Shown in pieces: positions 42,517 to 53,897 of a stretch of DNA of 64,000 nucleotides. Below the pieces are notes generated by a model. The model saw only the letters and a program-made list of their open reading frames with translations. It ran no database searches and had not been told where the DNA came from. Origin of the DNA: Mytilus galloprovincialis (taxonomy: Eukaryota; Mollusca; Bivalvia; Mytilida; Mytilidae); NCBI RefSeq assembly GCF_965363235.1, contig NC_134844.1, forward strand, positions 96,310,664-96,374,663, read 5' to 3'. The first letter of the stretch is position 1, and the number at the start of each line of letters is the position of its first letter. The position numbers were made by a program, and so were the translations under genes.

Positions 42517-43690
42517 TTTCATGCGGTCAAGATATAACTACTATGTTCATTATGATCACTATCTGCTATCTATGGCGAACGTAGATACTAGTATCTTGTC
42601 TTCTGGAGGTATAAATCCTACTTTTGTAAAAAATCACTCTAATTCAAACAAAAAATTCTCTGAAACTGACATTATCAAGATGCTTGATTTTTTTATTGAC
42701 AACATATTTGTTACATTTGGAGGACATGTTTTTCAACAAACTGTTGGATTTCAAATGGGAACCAATTTTGCCCCTCTACTTGCCAACTTGTTTCTTTATT
42801 ATTATGAGGCTGACTTCATACAGGAACTTCTTAAGAAAAATGATAAGGAGTTAGCAATATCCCTTAACTTTATGTTCCGCTACATGTATATAGATGATGT
42901 TCTCTTACTAAATAATACAAAATTTGGTGTTGTTGAAAGAATCTATCCCATCGAAGTAGATATTAAGGATACTACAGATACAGTTAAGTCTGCCTCAAAT
43001 CTTGACTTACATCTAGAAATTGACAATGATTTTCGGTTGAAAACAAAACTTTACGACAAAAGAGAAGATTTCAGCTTCCAAATTGTGAACTTTCCATTTC
43101 TATGTAGCAATATCCCATCAGCCCCTACAAACAGAATATATATCTCCCAATTGATACGATGTTTCCTATAATTGAATTCCTTAATTGAGGATTGCTGCTC
43201 ACAAGGAAACTTTTAAACCAAGAGTTCCGAATGGTGGAGTTAAAATCATCCCTTTGTAAATTTTAGGGACGCTATAACGAATTGGTTGACCTTTATATGG
43301 AATAACCATTTCACAGATGATATGGGATATGTTCCTTATGTCGTAACTACAATACCCTTCCCTTTTCACGCATGTGACCTACCGAATTGGACTATTTACC
43401 GGATTTGTAATAACATAAGCAACACGACGGGTGTCACATTTGAAGCAGGATTTGCTTACCCTTCCAGAGCACCTGATATCATCCCTAGTTTTTGGTGGGG
43501 TTCGTGTTGCTTAGTCTTTACTTTTCTATGTTGTATCTTCTGTACTAATATTTGTCTGTTTGTCTTTTTATTTTTAGCCATGGCATTGTCAGTTAATTTT
43601 CATTCTATGAGTCTGACTGTCCCTCTTGTATTTTTCGTTCCTCTTTTACAAGGTGTAGATATTGAAAATAAAACAGATCTGCTAATTTAT
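42517..43690 (+). pseudogene. Penelope-like RT relic, copy 2
   Basis: An open frame (to 43171) covers the RT palm. It contains FSETDIIKMLDFFIDNIFVT, FGGHVFQQTVGFQMGTNFAP, LFLYYYEADFIQELL, the catalytic MYIDDVLLLNN and LYDKREDFSFQIVNFPFL, ending ISQLIRCFL. IPMGTN is changed to FQMGTN. The finger domain upstream and the thumb downstream are missing or frame-shifted; CGTTCCGAAT-type sequence at 43200-43280 holds a broken thumb (RYNELVDLY). From 43286 the sequence is the element's non-coding 3' part, also present at 61640-61990 on the other strand. RT type: a Penelope-like or related cellular RT lineage, clade not certain. It is non-functional. Confidence 0.75.
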
Positions 43691-43869
43691 TGATTACAGT
43701 TTGAAAACAAAATGTATAAGGATTGGAAAATGTTGTCTAATCGACGACTAATCAGGCATACTGTTTTATATACACGTTTGGGGTGATCTTATATCTGACA
43801 AAATATAATCACTATTGAATATATAAACATGTTCACATAAAACCAATAGAAATAGATAATAATGGAGTT

Positions 43870-46733
43870 AAAGGGAAACTTCGCAAAAAATCAAAAATTG
43901 ATATTATGTCCATTCTATATAGAAATGCTCAAATTTATAGATATTAAAGTTTTATTCCGCTAGATAAGAGATCACCATCGATTTTTTAATTTAGAGTATC
44001 AATTCTCTGCGTTCCGCCATTTTGTCGTCTTCCCCGATTAAAAATCACGATATGTCTATAAACCACAAAGGACGAAAACTACAGTAACCGATGTAGTCGT
44101 AATTGCGTGTCGATATCTTGTCAATCGTATGGTTGTTTTATCTGACAAACTAACTTGATACGGAAAATGTTCTTATTTTTTTTAAATAACCATAGTCTGT
44201 TATTTTTAAACTGTTAATATTGGAATTAGTTAAAAAGTCGAAGTTTAAATCATAAATAAGTGTTCCGTTAAAACTGTTTTCGTAAATCTAATTCGTTTAT
44301 AATTCTTTAAAGTAATAAATTTTATTCAAATAAATTCGGATCTTCCCTCATCTGATCACCAGCATGACTATAGGTATTACTCCCAAAGGTATTGTGAGGG
44401 GTGTGAGGTGACACGTCCAGGTATTCAAGCGATTTCCTGTCGGGCTTGCAAGTTCATGCATCGTTTCACTTCTGTAGGTATTGATCAGTGTACACGGCCG
44501 ATAACTTATAACTCTCCATTTTGAACTATCAGGTGTATAATATACATCTATGTCTTGCGTTTCCGAAAGTGATATAATATACTAGTCATTACTAAACTCA
44601 TACGCTTGTTTATAAATAACATTACTGGTGTAAAGAATATTATTTATAAAAATATAAATAATACAAAAAAAAACGATTTGATAAAATAAAAATCTATTTA
44701 CATTTTTTCCCCAAGGTTTAATTTGGGAAAATGTAATATATACTCGTTGGCAATAGTAAAGGACAGATTGGAACATACCAGAAATATTTATTTAAAAAAA
44801 ATGTACGCACTAGTCGACGATTCATTTCTACGGCTGGATAGAACGTTACGGAGCTATATCGCAATTTAAAATATATACATGTATACATTGAACATAATAA
44901 GGAACATACATTTTGTGTAAATTGGGGTAACAGTTTTGTAAATAGACTAGTCCACGAATGCCAACAGTATGTATCATCGAATTCGATAGACTATTGTATA
45001 CCAAAAGAAGAAGAAGAAGAAGAAGAAGAAGAGGACCAATTTGATTTAAATACAGGTCGATATAATAACTTGCTTCGGTTCATCGAAGTTATGAACATAG
45101 TAAAATCACAAATTTATATATCAATTAGATCGTTTCCAATAAAGGAAGAAATTCTACATCATCACAATTGTTCCGACATTCATGTAAAACATATGCAACT
45201 GGACGTACGCTAATAAACCCCAAGGGATGTGAATATTTTCTAGGAAAACTTTTGAGTATTAAAGTTTCAAATTGATTTCGGGATTTATTTTCTTTCTTGA
45301 TATTCAATGACAGCAGTTTAAAGAATAAACTGCTTGTCCGCTTTAGGGGTATTCTTGCCAGTTGAACAGACTTATAATTACATTCAAAAATAAGGAAATT
45401 AAGATGACATTAAATTCGTTGTCTTTTTTTTTAAACATCGTTGGTCAAATAGCTAAAGTATTATTCGTTGTGAGAAGAAGACTATTTTAATATAAAGACG
45501 CTCCCGATTATGAATAAATTTAGTTGACGTTTTTCACACTTGAAAAGAATTTCTATTCGTAATTTTTCGATTCCATTCCAAGAGGATCCTTAAATTTCCT
45601 GTCATTTTTTTAAAACATCTTTTTTTTTCAAATAGCTGAAGTATTCATGCATGCGTTGTGAGATTTAAAATATTTTGATGAGAACATTAATTCCTAAATA
45701 GGTAAATAAAGATCACTTTGGATGGACTAAATTATATTATTGCAATCTTGTTTGAAATATTAAAGGTTGGCGATTTTAATTTAAAAAGGTACAATTTTTA
45801 GTTCATACACTCGTGTTTAGAAGGCTGTTTTTATTTATAAATTTATTCAATTAAAATAATTCCGTATTTTATCGTTACAAAACTAATCAGAAGTCATAAT
45901 TCATTTAAAAGTGAGCTTATGCAAAATATATAAAAATATACAACAGTTATCCAGTTATTGTGCGACCTTATTTCTCCCGTAAATTCATTTTAATTCTTTT
46001 TCTTACATTTCTGTGTCTATATAACTATAACTGACTCCCGTATATCATTCATACGAAATGTTGTTCACACCTGAAATGCTGAACCGTGACGCCTAGGTGT
46101 CACTGAATGAAGATCGAAAGATTAGAATTACATAATGCTAATCTTTTAATTACCTTGAGTTTAACTACGCATTCAACATTCACTAAGTGTCTTAAATTAA
46201 TACACATCTAATTTCCACAGTACAAGCAAGTGAAAATGTTTTCTGGAATGAAGCAAAAAGTTCAGAATACAAACATATATTTTTTTACACTATCGATCGT
46301 GTCAGTTTCATGTTTGTTTAAAGTATTTGAAGAAAAAAAATCATAAAAATGTTCTATTGTATTATTTATTTTAATTACTAGAATTCGTATAAAAAATCCA
46401 CACATGAATCCTTCAATCTAATTTAAAAAGTTGCATGGCTATCACTTACTTTTCGTTGGTTAATAGCTACACCACAAGTCGTCGATGCGCTTTAAATAGC
46501 GTTATTAGATGGTTAACGAACAAGACTTAAATGAGATTAATTTCACTCCCGGCATGCTCAAAGACTTAAACTACGTCACATAAGTCAGGAAGTTTGATAA
46601 AATAAAATTAATAATTCCCAATTTTCTCCTTTATTTCTTTTCATATCGAAATAAAACTTGGTGAATATGTTTTTTATGGTATTATGAACATAATAAGATG
46701 AAAAGTGAAAAATCGCGAATTATCCCTTCAAAG
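43870..46733. mobile_element. Candidate 2.9-kb TIR element
   Basis: The ends are imperfect inverted repeats over about 80 bp. The left reads TTAAAGGGAAACTTCGCAAA, then TGATATTATGTCCAT and AAAGTTTTATTCCG. The right, on the minus strand, reads TTTGAAGGGATAATTCGCGA, then TCTTATTATGTTCAT and CAAGTTTTATTTCG. Inside there is no transposase frame. At 44304-44525 a GC-richer stretch stays open for about 70 codons and encodes a cysteine-rich peptide. An AAG microsatellite lies at 45008-45034. No target duplication is clear. Confidence 0.5.
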
Positions 46734-46789
46734 AATAAGTGGAAGAAAATGAAATAACTCATACAACACTGTCCGATGTTAGGGGAGGC

Positions 46790-47355
46790 ATGAGCGCTCA
46801 CAAACATGTTTAACCCCAACACATTCTTTATTTGCCTGTCCCAAGTCAGGAGCCTGTAGTTCAGTTGTTGTCGTTTGTTTATGTGTTACATTATTAACAC
46901 CACCACACTCTTTATATGCCTGTCCCAAGTCAGGAGCCTGTCGTTCAGTGGTTGTCGTTTGTTTATGTGTTACATTATTAACCCCACCACACTCTTTATA
47001 TGCCTGTCCCAAGTCAGGAGCCTGTAGTTCAGTGGTTGTCGTTTGTTTATGTGTTACATTATTAACCCCGCCACACTCTTTATATGCCTGTCCCAAGTCA
47101 GGAGCCTGTAGTTCAGTTTTTGTTGTTGTTTCATGTCTGTCTTTTTTGCTTTTCGTAAATTGTTTTGTTATGAATTGTACCGTCGGTTTCTTCAATTGAA
47201 TTGTTTCATTTTTGTCATCATGGTCATGTTGGGGCCTTTTATAGCCGACTATACGTTTTGGGATTTCTCATTGTCGAAGGCCGTACAGTTGCTTATAATT
47301 ACTAACATCTGCTTGAATTTTGGTGGATAGTTGTTTAATTGGTAATCAAATCAGG
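46790..47355 (+). repeat. Family A repeat with internal 84-bp x 4 expansion
   Basis: Four copies of an 84-bp unit (TATGCCTGTCCCAAGTCAGG, AGCCTGTAGTTCAGTGGTTG, TCGTTTGTTTATGTGTTACA) occupy 46808-47130. They are followed by the rest of a family A element: TGGGGCCTTTTATAG, GAAGGCCGTACAGTTG, GGTGGATAGTTGTTTAATTG. The expansion therefore affected the 5' block of one dispersed copy. The period is divisible by three, which yields long false frames on both strands (46779-47195 minus, 28-residue repeat). Confidence 0.8.
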
Positions 47356-47566
47356 TTTCCTGATTGTTATAACCAAATGATATTGGCAATGAAAGGAAAC
47401 AGTTAACTTTTGTAAAACTGACATAGAATATTGAAATTTATTTTTTACACACTTGATTCCCCTAAATAAAACTATTTTTACACACTTGATTCCCCTAAAT
47501 AAAACTAACGTACAACATAACAAACAAGAATGTGTCCTCAGTACATGAATGCCCCACTCGCACTTC

Positions 47567-47791
47567 CATTTTCTATGTTCAGTGGACCGTGACATTGGGA
47601 TAAAAACTCTAATTTGGCATTAAAATTAGAAAGATCATATCATAGGAAACATGTGTACTGAGTTTGAAGTTGATTGGACTTCAACTTCATCAAAAACTAC
47701 CTTGACCAAAAACTTTAACCTGAAGCGGGACAGACGGACGATCGGACGCACAGACCAGAAAACATAATGCCCCTCTACTAGGCATAAAAAT
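47567..47791 (+). repeat. Pearl-like repeat end, copy 2
   Basis: Matches 3-211: TTCTATGTTCAGTGGACCGT, ATCATATCATAGG, GTTGATTGGACTTCAACTTC, GACAGACGGACGATCGGACG, ending at the ATGCCCCTCTACTAGGCAT hairpin and AAAA. Confidence 0.65.
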
Positions 47792-47819
47792 CTTACAAAA
47801 GATTCCGGGCTTAGACATT

Positions 47820-48300
47820 GTGAACGTCATTGTGTTCATCGTTTACAAAACAAAAATGAAATAACAAATATACCGACAAATTTCCATATCATGCTTATCA
47901 AATGGCAAAATCAATAGTTCAAACACACCAAAACAAAGGATCACAACTGTCAAATTTTTGACTCGGGTTCAGGTATTTTATTATGTAGAAATGGTGGAAT
48001 AAACTAGGTTTTATAGCTAGTAAACCTCTTAATGGTATGATAGCCGCATACAATTCCATTATATGGACAACTTTGTTTTGAACAAAACAAACGGACATGT
48101 GGATAAGAACATCAAAAAAAGGGCATTACATTGTGTTATAATCTTAATCACTATAAAAAAACACAAATATGTCAACAAAGAAAAACAAAATGGTATATCG
48201 ACCAAAGCACATAAGCAAAACGGAAAGACATGCATACAAAAATGACAATAGCACAATAACACAATGTGCGATGTTTTAGTACCGAGCCACACCACAAGGA
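47820..48300. repeat. Dispersed repeat family F, copy 1
   Basis: Shares ordered blocks with 57380-57730: TTTTATAGCTAGTAAACCTC, TCTTAATGGTATGATAGCCG, AACAAAACAAACGGACAT and ACATTGTGTTATAATCTTAA. Short frames on both strands here (48063-48245, 48059-48295) are repeat-derived. Confidence 0.6.
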
Positions 48301-49001
48301 TATAACCAAAACAGCATAAACATGATACATTAAAAGTAATTTACAAAGACATAAGCATGATACATTAAAAGTAATTTACAAAGACAAATAAAAGAACACT
48401 ATCACACATATTTAGGATGATAAGCAAAATCAGTAACTAAAATCTATACTCCAAGACCACCATGTATTATTTGTGAAGTTGATAAGGAATATGTATCAAG
48501 AATGTCTTGGTATCTTAAAATTAATTTTAGCAAAAGACTCATTAATCAATGACAATCGAAAAAAATGTGTAAAGGAAAATCAAGTAGGATGTTGTATAGC
48601 ATTGCGCTACAACACAAACAAACAACACATGGTGCAGATAGCACGACTTGGTAGATGCCCTACATTTGATCGGGTGTAGGTCCATAAATGTTTGTTTGAC
48701 ATTTAATATATTCTCAAAACACTTTCAAATATTTGATTTTATTACATATGGTGTAGACTTCTCCTGTTTTCATTGGATATTACGATCACGTGCTACAAAG
48801 GTTGTTTTATAAATCTGTTTCTATTTTAAAGTGTATTGATGGTGTTCAAAATTACTATACGTTATGACGTCACATATAACAACAATGCCAGAAGCACAAC
48901 TGCAGATAAAAAGAAAATTTGCAAGTTTGTCAGAGGACAGTATCTATGGTATGATGTTAAATGCTAACGCTAAAATATATATTCAATCAATTCAATTGAA
49001 A
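48301..49001. other. No gene recognised
   Basis: AT-rich. One short direct duplication (CATGATACATTAAAAGTAAT) lies at 48322-48385. Confidence 0.45.
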
Positions 49002-51149
49002 TACAAGAGTGCACACACTGAAATGTCTCGCCTTCTTTACTAATCATTGATATTATGTTGATACTCCTAAATATAAAGCTTTATTATGACTGTCACATAA
49101 ACTTAACATGAACCATGAAAATGAGGTCAAGGTCAGTTGAACCATATGCCAGGCAGACATGTACAGCTAACAATGCTTCCATACAACAAATATAGTTGAC
49201 CTATTGCTTATAGTTTACGAAAATAGACCAAAACACAAAAATTTAACACTGAGCAATGAACCATAAAAACCAGGTCAAGGTCAAATAAAACCTGCACGAC
49301 TGACATATAGATCATAAAATATTTCCCTACACCAAATATAGTTGACCTATGACATATAGTATTAGATAAAAAGACCAAAACTCAAAAACTTAACTTTGAC
49401 CACTGAACCATGAAACTGAGGTCAAGGTCAGATGACATCTGCCCGCTAGACATGTACACCTTACAATGATTCCATACAACAAATATAGTAAGCCTATTGC
49501 ATAAAGTATGAGAAAAACAGACCAAAACACAAAAACTTAACTATAACCACTGAACCATGAAAATGAGGCCAAGGTCAAATGACATCTGCCCGCTAGACAT
49601 GTACACCTTACAATCATTCCATACAACAAATATAGTAAACCTATTACATAAAGTATGAGAAAAACAGACCAAAACACAACAAGAGTGCACACGCTGAAAT
49701 GTCTCGCCTTCTATACTAATCATTGATATTATGTTGATAGTCCTAGGTGTAAAGCTAAGCTTTATTACAACTGTCACATAAACTTAACATTAACCAAGAT
49801 AACTAAACAAAGACCAATGAACCTTGAAAATGAGGTCAAGGTCAGATGAAACATGCCAGGCAGACATGTTCAGCTAACAATGCTTCTATACAACATATAT
49901 AGTTGACCCATTACTTATAGTTTAAGAAAAATAGACCAAAACACAAAAACTTAACACTGTGCAATGAACCGTGAAAATGAGGTCAGGGTCAAATAAAACC
50001 TGCGTGACTGACATAAAGATCATAAAATATTTCCATACACCAAATATAGTTGACCTATGGCATATAGTATTAGATAAAAAGACCAAAACTCAAAAACTTA
50101 ACTTTGACCACTGAACCATGAAAATGAGGTCAGGGTCACATGACATCTGCCCGCTAGATATGTACACCTTACAATCATTCCATACAACAAATATAGTAGA
50201 CCTATTGCATATAGTATGAGAAAAACAGACCAAAACACAAAAATTTATCTATAACCACTGAACCATGAAAATGAGGTCAAGGTCAGATGACACCTGCCAG
50301 TTGGGCATGTACACCTTACAGTCCTTCCATACACCGAATATACTAGCCCTATTGCTTATAGTATCTGAGATATGGACTTGACCACCAAAACTTAACCTTG
50401 TTCACTGATCCATGAAATGAGGTCGAGGTCAAGTGAAAACTGTCTGACAGACATGAGGACCTTGCAAGGTACGCACATATCAAATATAGTTATCCTATTA
50501 CTTATAATAAGAGAGAATTCAACATTACAAAAAATTTGAACTTTTTTTTCAAGTGGTCACTGAACCATGAAAATGAGGTCAAGGACATTGGACATGTGAC
50601 TGACGGAAACTTCGTAACATGAAGCATCTATATACGAAGTATGAAGTATCCAGGTCTTCTACCTTCTAAAATATAAAGCTTTTAAGAAGTGAGCTAACGC
50701 CGCCGCCGTAGCCGCCGCCGCCGCCGCCGCCGGATCACTATCCCTATGTCGAGCTTTCTGCAACAAAAGTTGCAGGCTCGACAAAAACTTAACTATAACC
50801 ACTGAACCATGAAAATGAGGTCAAGGTCAGATGACACCTGCCAGTTCAACTTGTACACCTTACTGTCCTTCAATACACCGAATATCCTAGACCTTTTGCT
50901 TATAGTATCTGAGATATGGACTTGACCACCAAAACTTAACCTTGTTCACTGATCCATGAAATGAGGTCGAGGTCAAGTGAAAACTGTCTGACGGGCATGA
51001 GGACCTTGCAAGGTACGCACATACTAAATATAGTTATCCTATTACTTACAGTAAGAGAGAATTTAACATTACAAAAAATCTGAACTTTTTTTTCATGTAG
51101 TCACTATCCCTATGTCGAGCTTTCTGCAACAAAAGTTGCAGGCTCGACA
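49002..51149 (+). mobile_element. Tandem-core element family G, outer copy (interrupted)
   Basis: The outer element is 49002-49678 plus 50784-51149. It starts CAAGAGTGCACACACTGAAA, TGTCTCGCCTTC, carries diverged tandem cores of roughly 170-180 bp (ACCACTGAACCATGAAAATG, AGGTCAAGGTCAGATGACA, CTAGACATGTACACCTTAC) and ends GTCGAGCTTTCTGCAAC ... GTTGCAGGCTCGACAA. Another member of the family has inserted in the middle. There is no open frame; the minus frame at 49541-49777 is a by-product. Confidence 0.75.
49679..50783 (+). mobile_element. Family G element nested in a relative
   Basis: It begins CAAGAGTGCACACGCTGAAA and ends GCAGGCTCGACAA. It sits exactly inside a core of the outer copy: CCAAAACACAA before it and AAACTTAACTATAACCACTG after it join into a normal core sequence. 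Ahead of the terminal hairpin lies a GCC trinucleotide run (50698-50736). The nested position fixes both ends to within an A run. Confidence 0.75.
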
Positions 51150-53562
51150 ATATATTGTCATATAAACTCTGAACAATAAGTTTGTGACAAATAATATAAA
51201 CATACACAAAATACATTTAACAAACAAAACTATAAAAGCATAAAAAGAAGAATACAAGAATGCTAACGCACCAAGCTGTGAAGTTGTTGGAAGACTATTT
51301 ATATTTTCACTGGCATGTTAACAATCTTTAAACAAACAACTTAAAATACACAGAAAAAAACATTTGAGTCCATTTTCATAATACATTATTTAAATATGTG
51401 ATACATTAAAAATTCGGTTTTCTGATAGATGAAAGATGGGTTCGTTGAACAAAACAGAGGCGTTATGTCAAATACAAAAAAAATACCATGTTATGTAGAA
51501 ACAACTATATTTACGTAATAAGAGCATGTCATTGCATTTTTGTTCAATACTATATTCATGAAGAGCCATTTTTATTTACACATGTACAAAAAAAAGTAGC
51601 TGTCTGATAAACTCCATTTACAACAAGCTACTGTCAAAAATTCATAAACACTTTAAAGACACGAAAACAGTCTCTTAATTAGTTATTTCGTATGTACATA
51701 CTTTATAATTCATTAGACTTACAATTTAGACCTACATTCACTATTAAGGTAACATTTACCATCTTATGAGATAAACATAAAAAGCTATGACTGAAATTAA
51801 ATTTGTAATAACCTAAATACAGCTATCAATAGTATATTGTATCAAGCTATGACATTACCTTGCACTTTGTAAATACATGTGTTTCACAAACCACGCCTCT
51901 TTTGAAATATATACTATTGATAGATGTTTTGTTTACCAACTGGTTCCCAGATATGATATGTATGTAGCATATGAAAGGAACACAACTTGCGAACTTTACT
52001 AATATGAATGCACATAGATAGTGGCCAAATTGAAGTTGAGAAGGACCAACTGTTAAGTGAGAGGAAGAAAGTATATAGGTTTAAATTCTTGGAAGTTTGA
52101 GGCATATAATTTATATTTATACCTACTAACCCCTGAAACCTTCAAAGAGGGAGATCCCCCCTTAGCTATGACAGCTGAGTGGGATATTTTGCACGAATGA
52201 CATCATGGACATTTTCAAGTGAAATATATGACCTGTTTATTTAATCATCTACAAAACACAGATAAAAGAGTTAATAGATATACTTTATTTCTTTAAATAA
52301 GTTTATATCTTATACAAGGTGTGTAGTTTGTTTCTTTACGTTTTCATTATATTTGACATATGCCTACAATCAGGACACCTTTGTAATAAGTTATCTCTAT
52401 TTCAATTTCAATCTTATTGTCATAGATGGTACATTATGTGAATGCACAATTACTTTTCAACAATTTTGGTTCAATACATTTCTTATAAATTTCAATTCAA
52501 ACAGTAAGTAGAATTTTTTAAATATAATAATTTTTAGTGTCCTAAGGCATACAAATTCATTGAATTGCCATTCTTTTGTTATTCTTTGTTCGATTTGTAT
52601 TTAATTTATATTGTTTTATCAATTTACATTATTTTAAGAAGGATAACTTAAAACAGGATTAAACATAGGAAGTAACTAGAAATTTCTGTTAAGTGTTTTT
52701 AATCACACAAAGCTTAAGTAGTACGATGTTTGACACCACAGCTGTCAAGTGAAGCCATTTGATTTCTCATGGTCTGTGATTTACAGGTAACATAACCCTC
52801 ATCAGTGACACAAAAACGGAGTATATTTTCACCTGTCGTTCAAGGTTGAAATATCCAAAGGAGGGATGTTCTGTACTCCCGTACAAGAGATTTCCCGAAT
52901 TTTGTCATTTGAACGGGAGGGCTGGCAGTTATACATATAAATATAAATATATATCGCACAGTCAAATGTTTGGATCTTCGAAAAAATAGTAGTGCATATT
53001 AACTTTCCAATTACTGGTTTCCAATAATTATATCAGAATACATTAAAATTATTTTCTTGAACAGAATATGTCATGACTGCTTCATAATTATCATATCTGT
53101 TTAAGAACGAACACCAAAAAGGGGATTTGTGTTTAGCAAAGAACACCCTTAAAAGGGATGAGTATATATTTTAACTTTTTCCTTGCCATGTATGACACTC
53201 AAACATGAAATATGTTTAATATAAATGAAGGCAACAGTAGTATACTGTTGTTCAAATGTCATACATTGATTTAGATAAAATCAATCTGAGTTACAAAAAA
53301 GAACTAAGTGATACACATCTAATATAAGAGGAAAACAACAGGACAACATAAACACTTGACTGCAACAAAAACTAACTCCAACATACATAATATAATATAA
53401 AAAATGTCTCTAGTATATTTTGATCCATTTTAGTATAAGAGATGGTTTAAGTGACCAAATCATTGAACAATGGATCGACTATACCTCTTCCTATTAATTG
53501 TTTACAGGTGTTTGTCTTAGATGTTGTGTACATTTTTTTTTCTGAAATAAAATACATTCATC
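51150..53562. other. No gene seen downstream of the DD-CARD gene
   Basis: AT-rich sequence with no array and no recognisable frame. The 3'UTR of the DD-CARD gene must begin just below 53563 on the minus strand; I found no convincing AATAAA close to it. Open frames at 51914-52105 and 53451-53669 have no domain. Confidence 0.5.
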
Positions 53563-53897
53563 CTATTTCAAGCATTTACGAAGGGTTGCCATATCTCTGC
53601 TCGTTACGTCAGTCTTTTCTATTTGATCTGCAAGATCTGCATAAACTGAGTCTTTTCGTAGGGCTTTGATAAATTCATTAAAGCCCTGTTCATTTTTACG
53701 TAAAAGCATGTCTATTAAGTTTCTGTTCTTTTCTTGTGGGGTTTTACCAGACTCTATCTTCTTCCCATCGTCAATTGACACTACCTCTCTTGTTATTAGA
53801 TGATCTACTATGCTCTCATGTTGTATATCTGTTATGACCTTGAGGTAATTCTTCTGTAAACGAACTTTATACAATGGAACATTCCAGTCTGATAAGT
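53563..53897 (-). CDS. Terminal CARD exon with stop codon
   Basis: It follows CATTTTGTAG on the minus strand. The CARD spans VRLQKNYLKVITDIQHESIV, DHLITREVVSIDDGKKIESG, EKNRNLIDMLLRKNEQGFNE and FIKALRKDSVYADLADQIE, with the expected hydrophobic helix pattern (I-D-HL at helix 2, L-D-LL-R at helix 4, F--F---L at helix 5). About 15 residues follow to the TAG at 53563. The upstream MNTACVRIV stretch in the same frame is intron. Confidence 0.88.

Noticed and set aside
46779..47195. 138-residue minus-strand frame with 28-residue repeats
   Set aside because: It is the reverse strand of an 84-bp tandem expansion of a non-coding dispersed repeat; the period divisible by three keeps it open. No domain or splice context.
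52785..52815. CTGATGAG on the minus strand near 52800
   Set aside because: No GAAA box or cleavage triplet at a workable distance.
53451..53669. Plus-strand frame over the last CARD exon
   Set aside because: It is antisense to a well-supported exon with splice acceptor and death-fold pattern.
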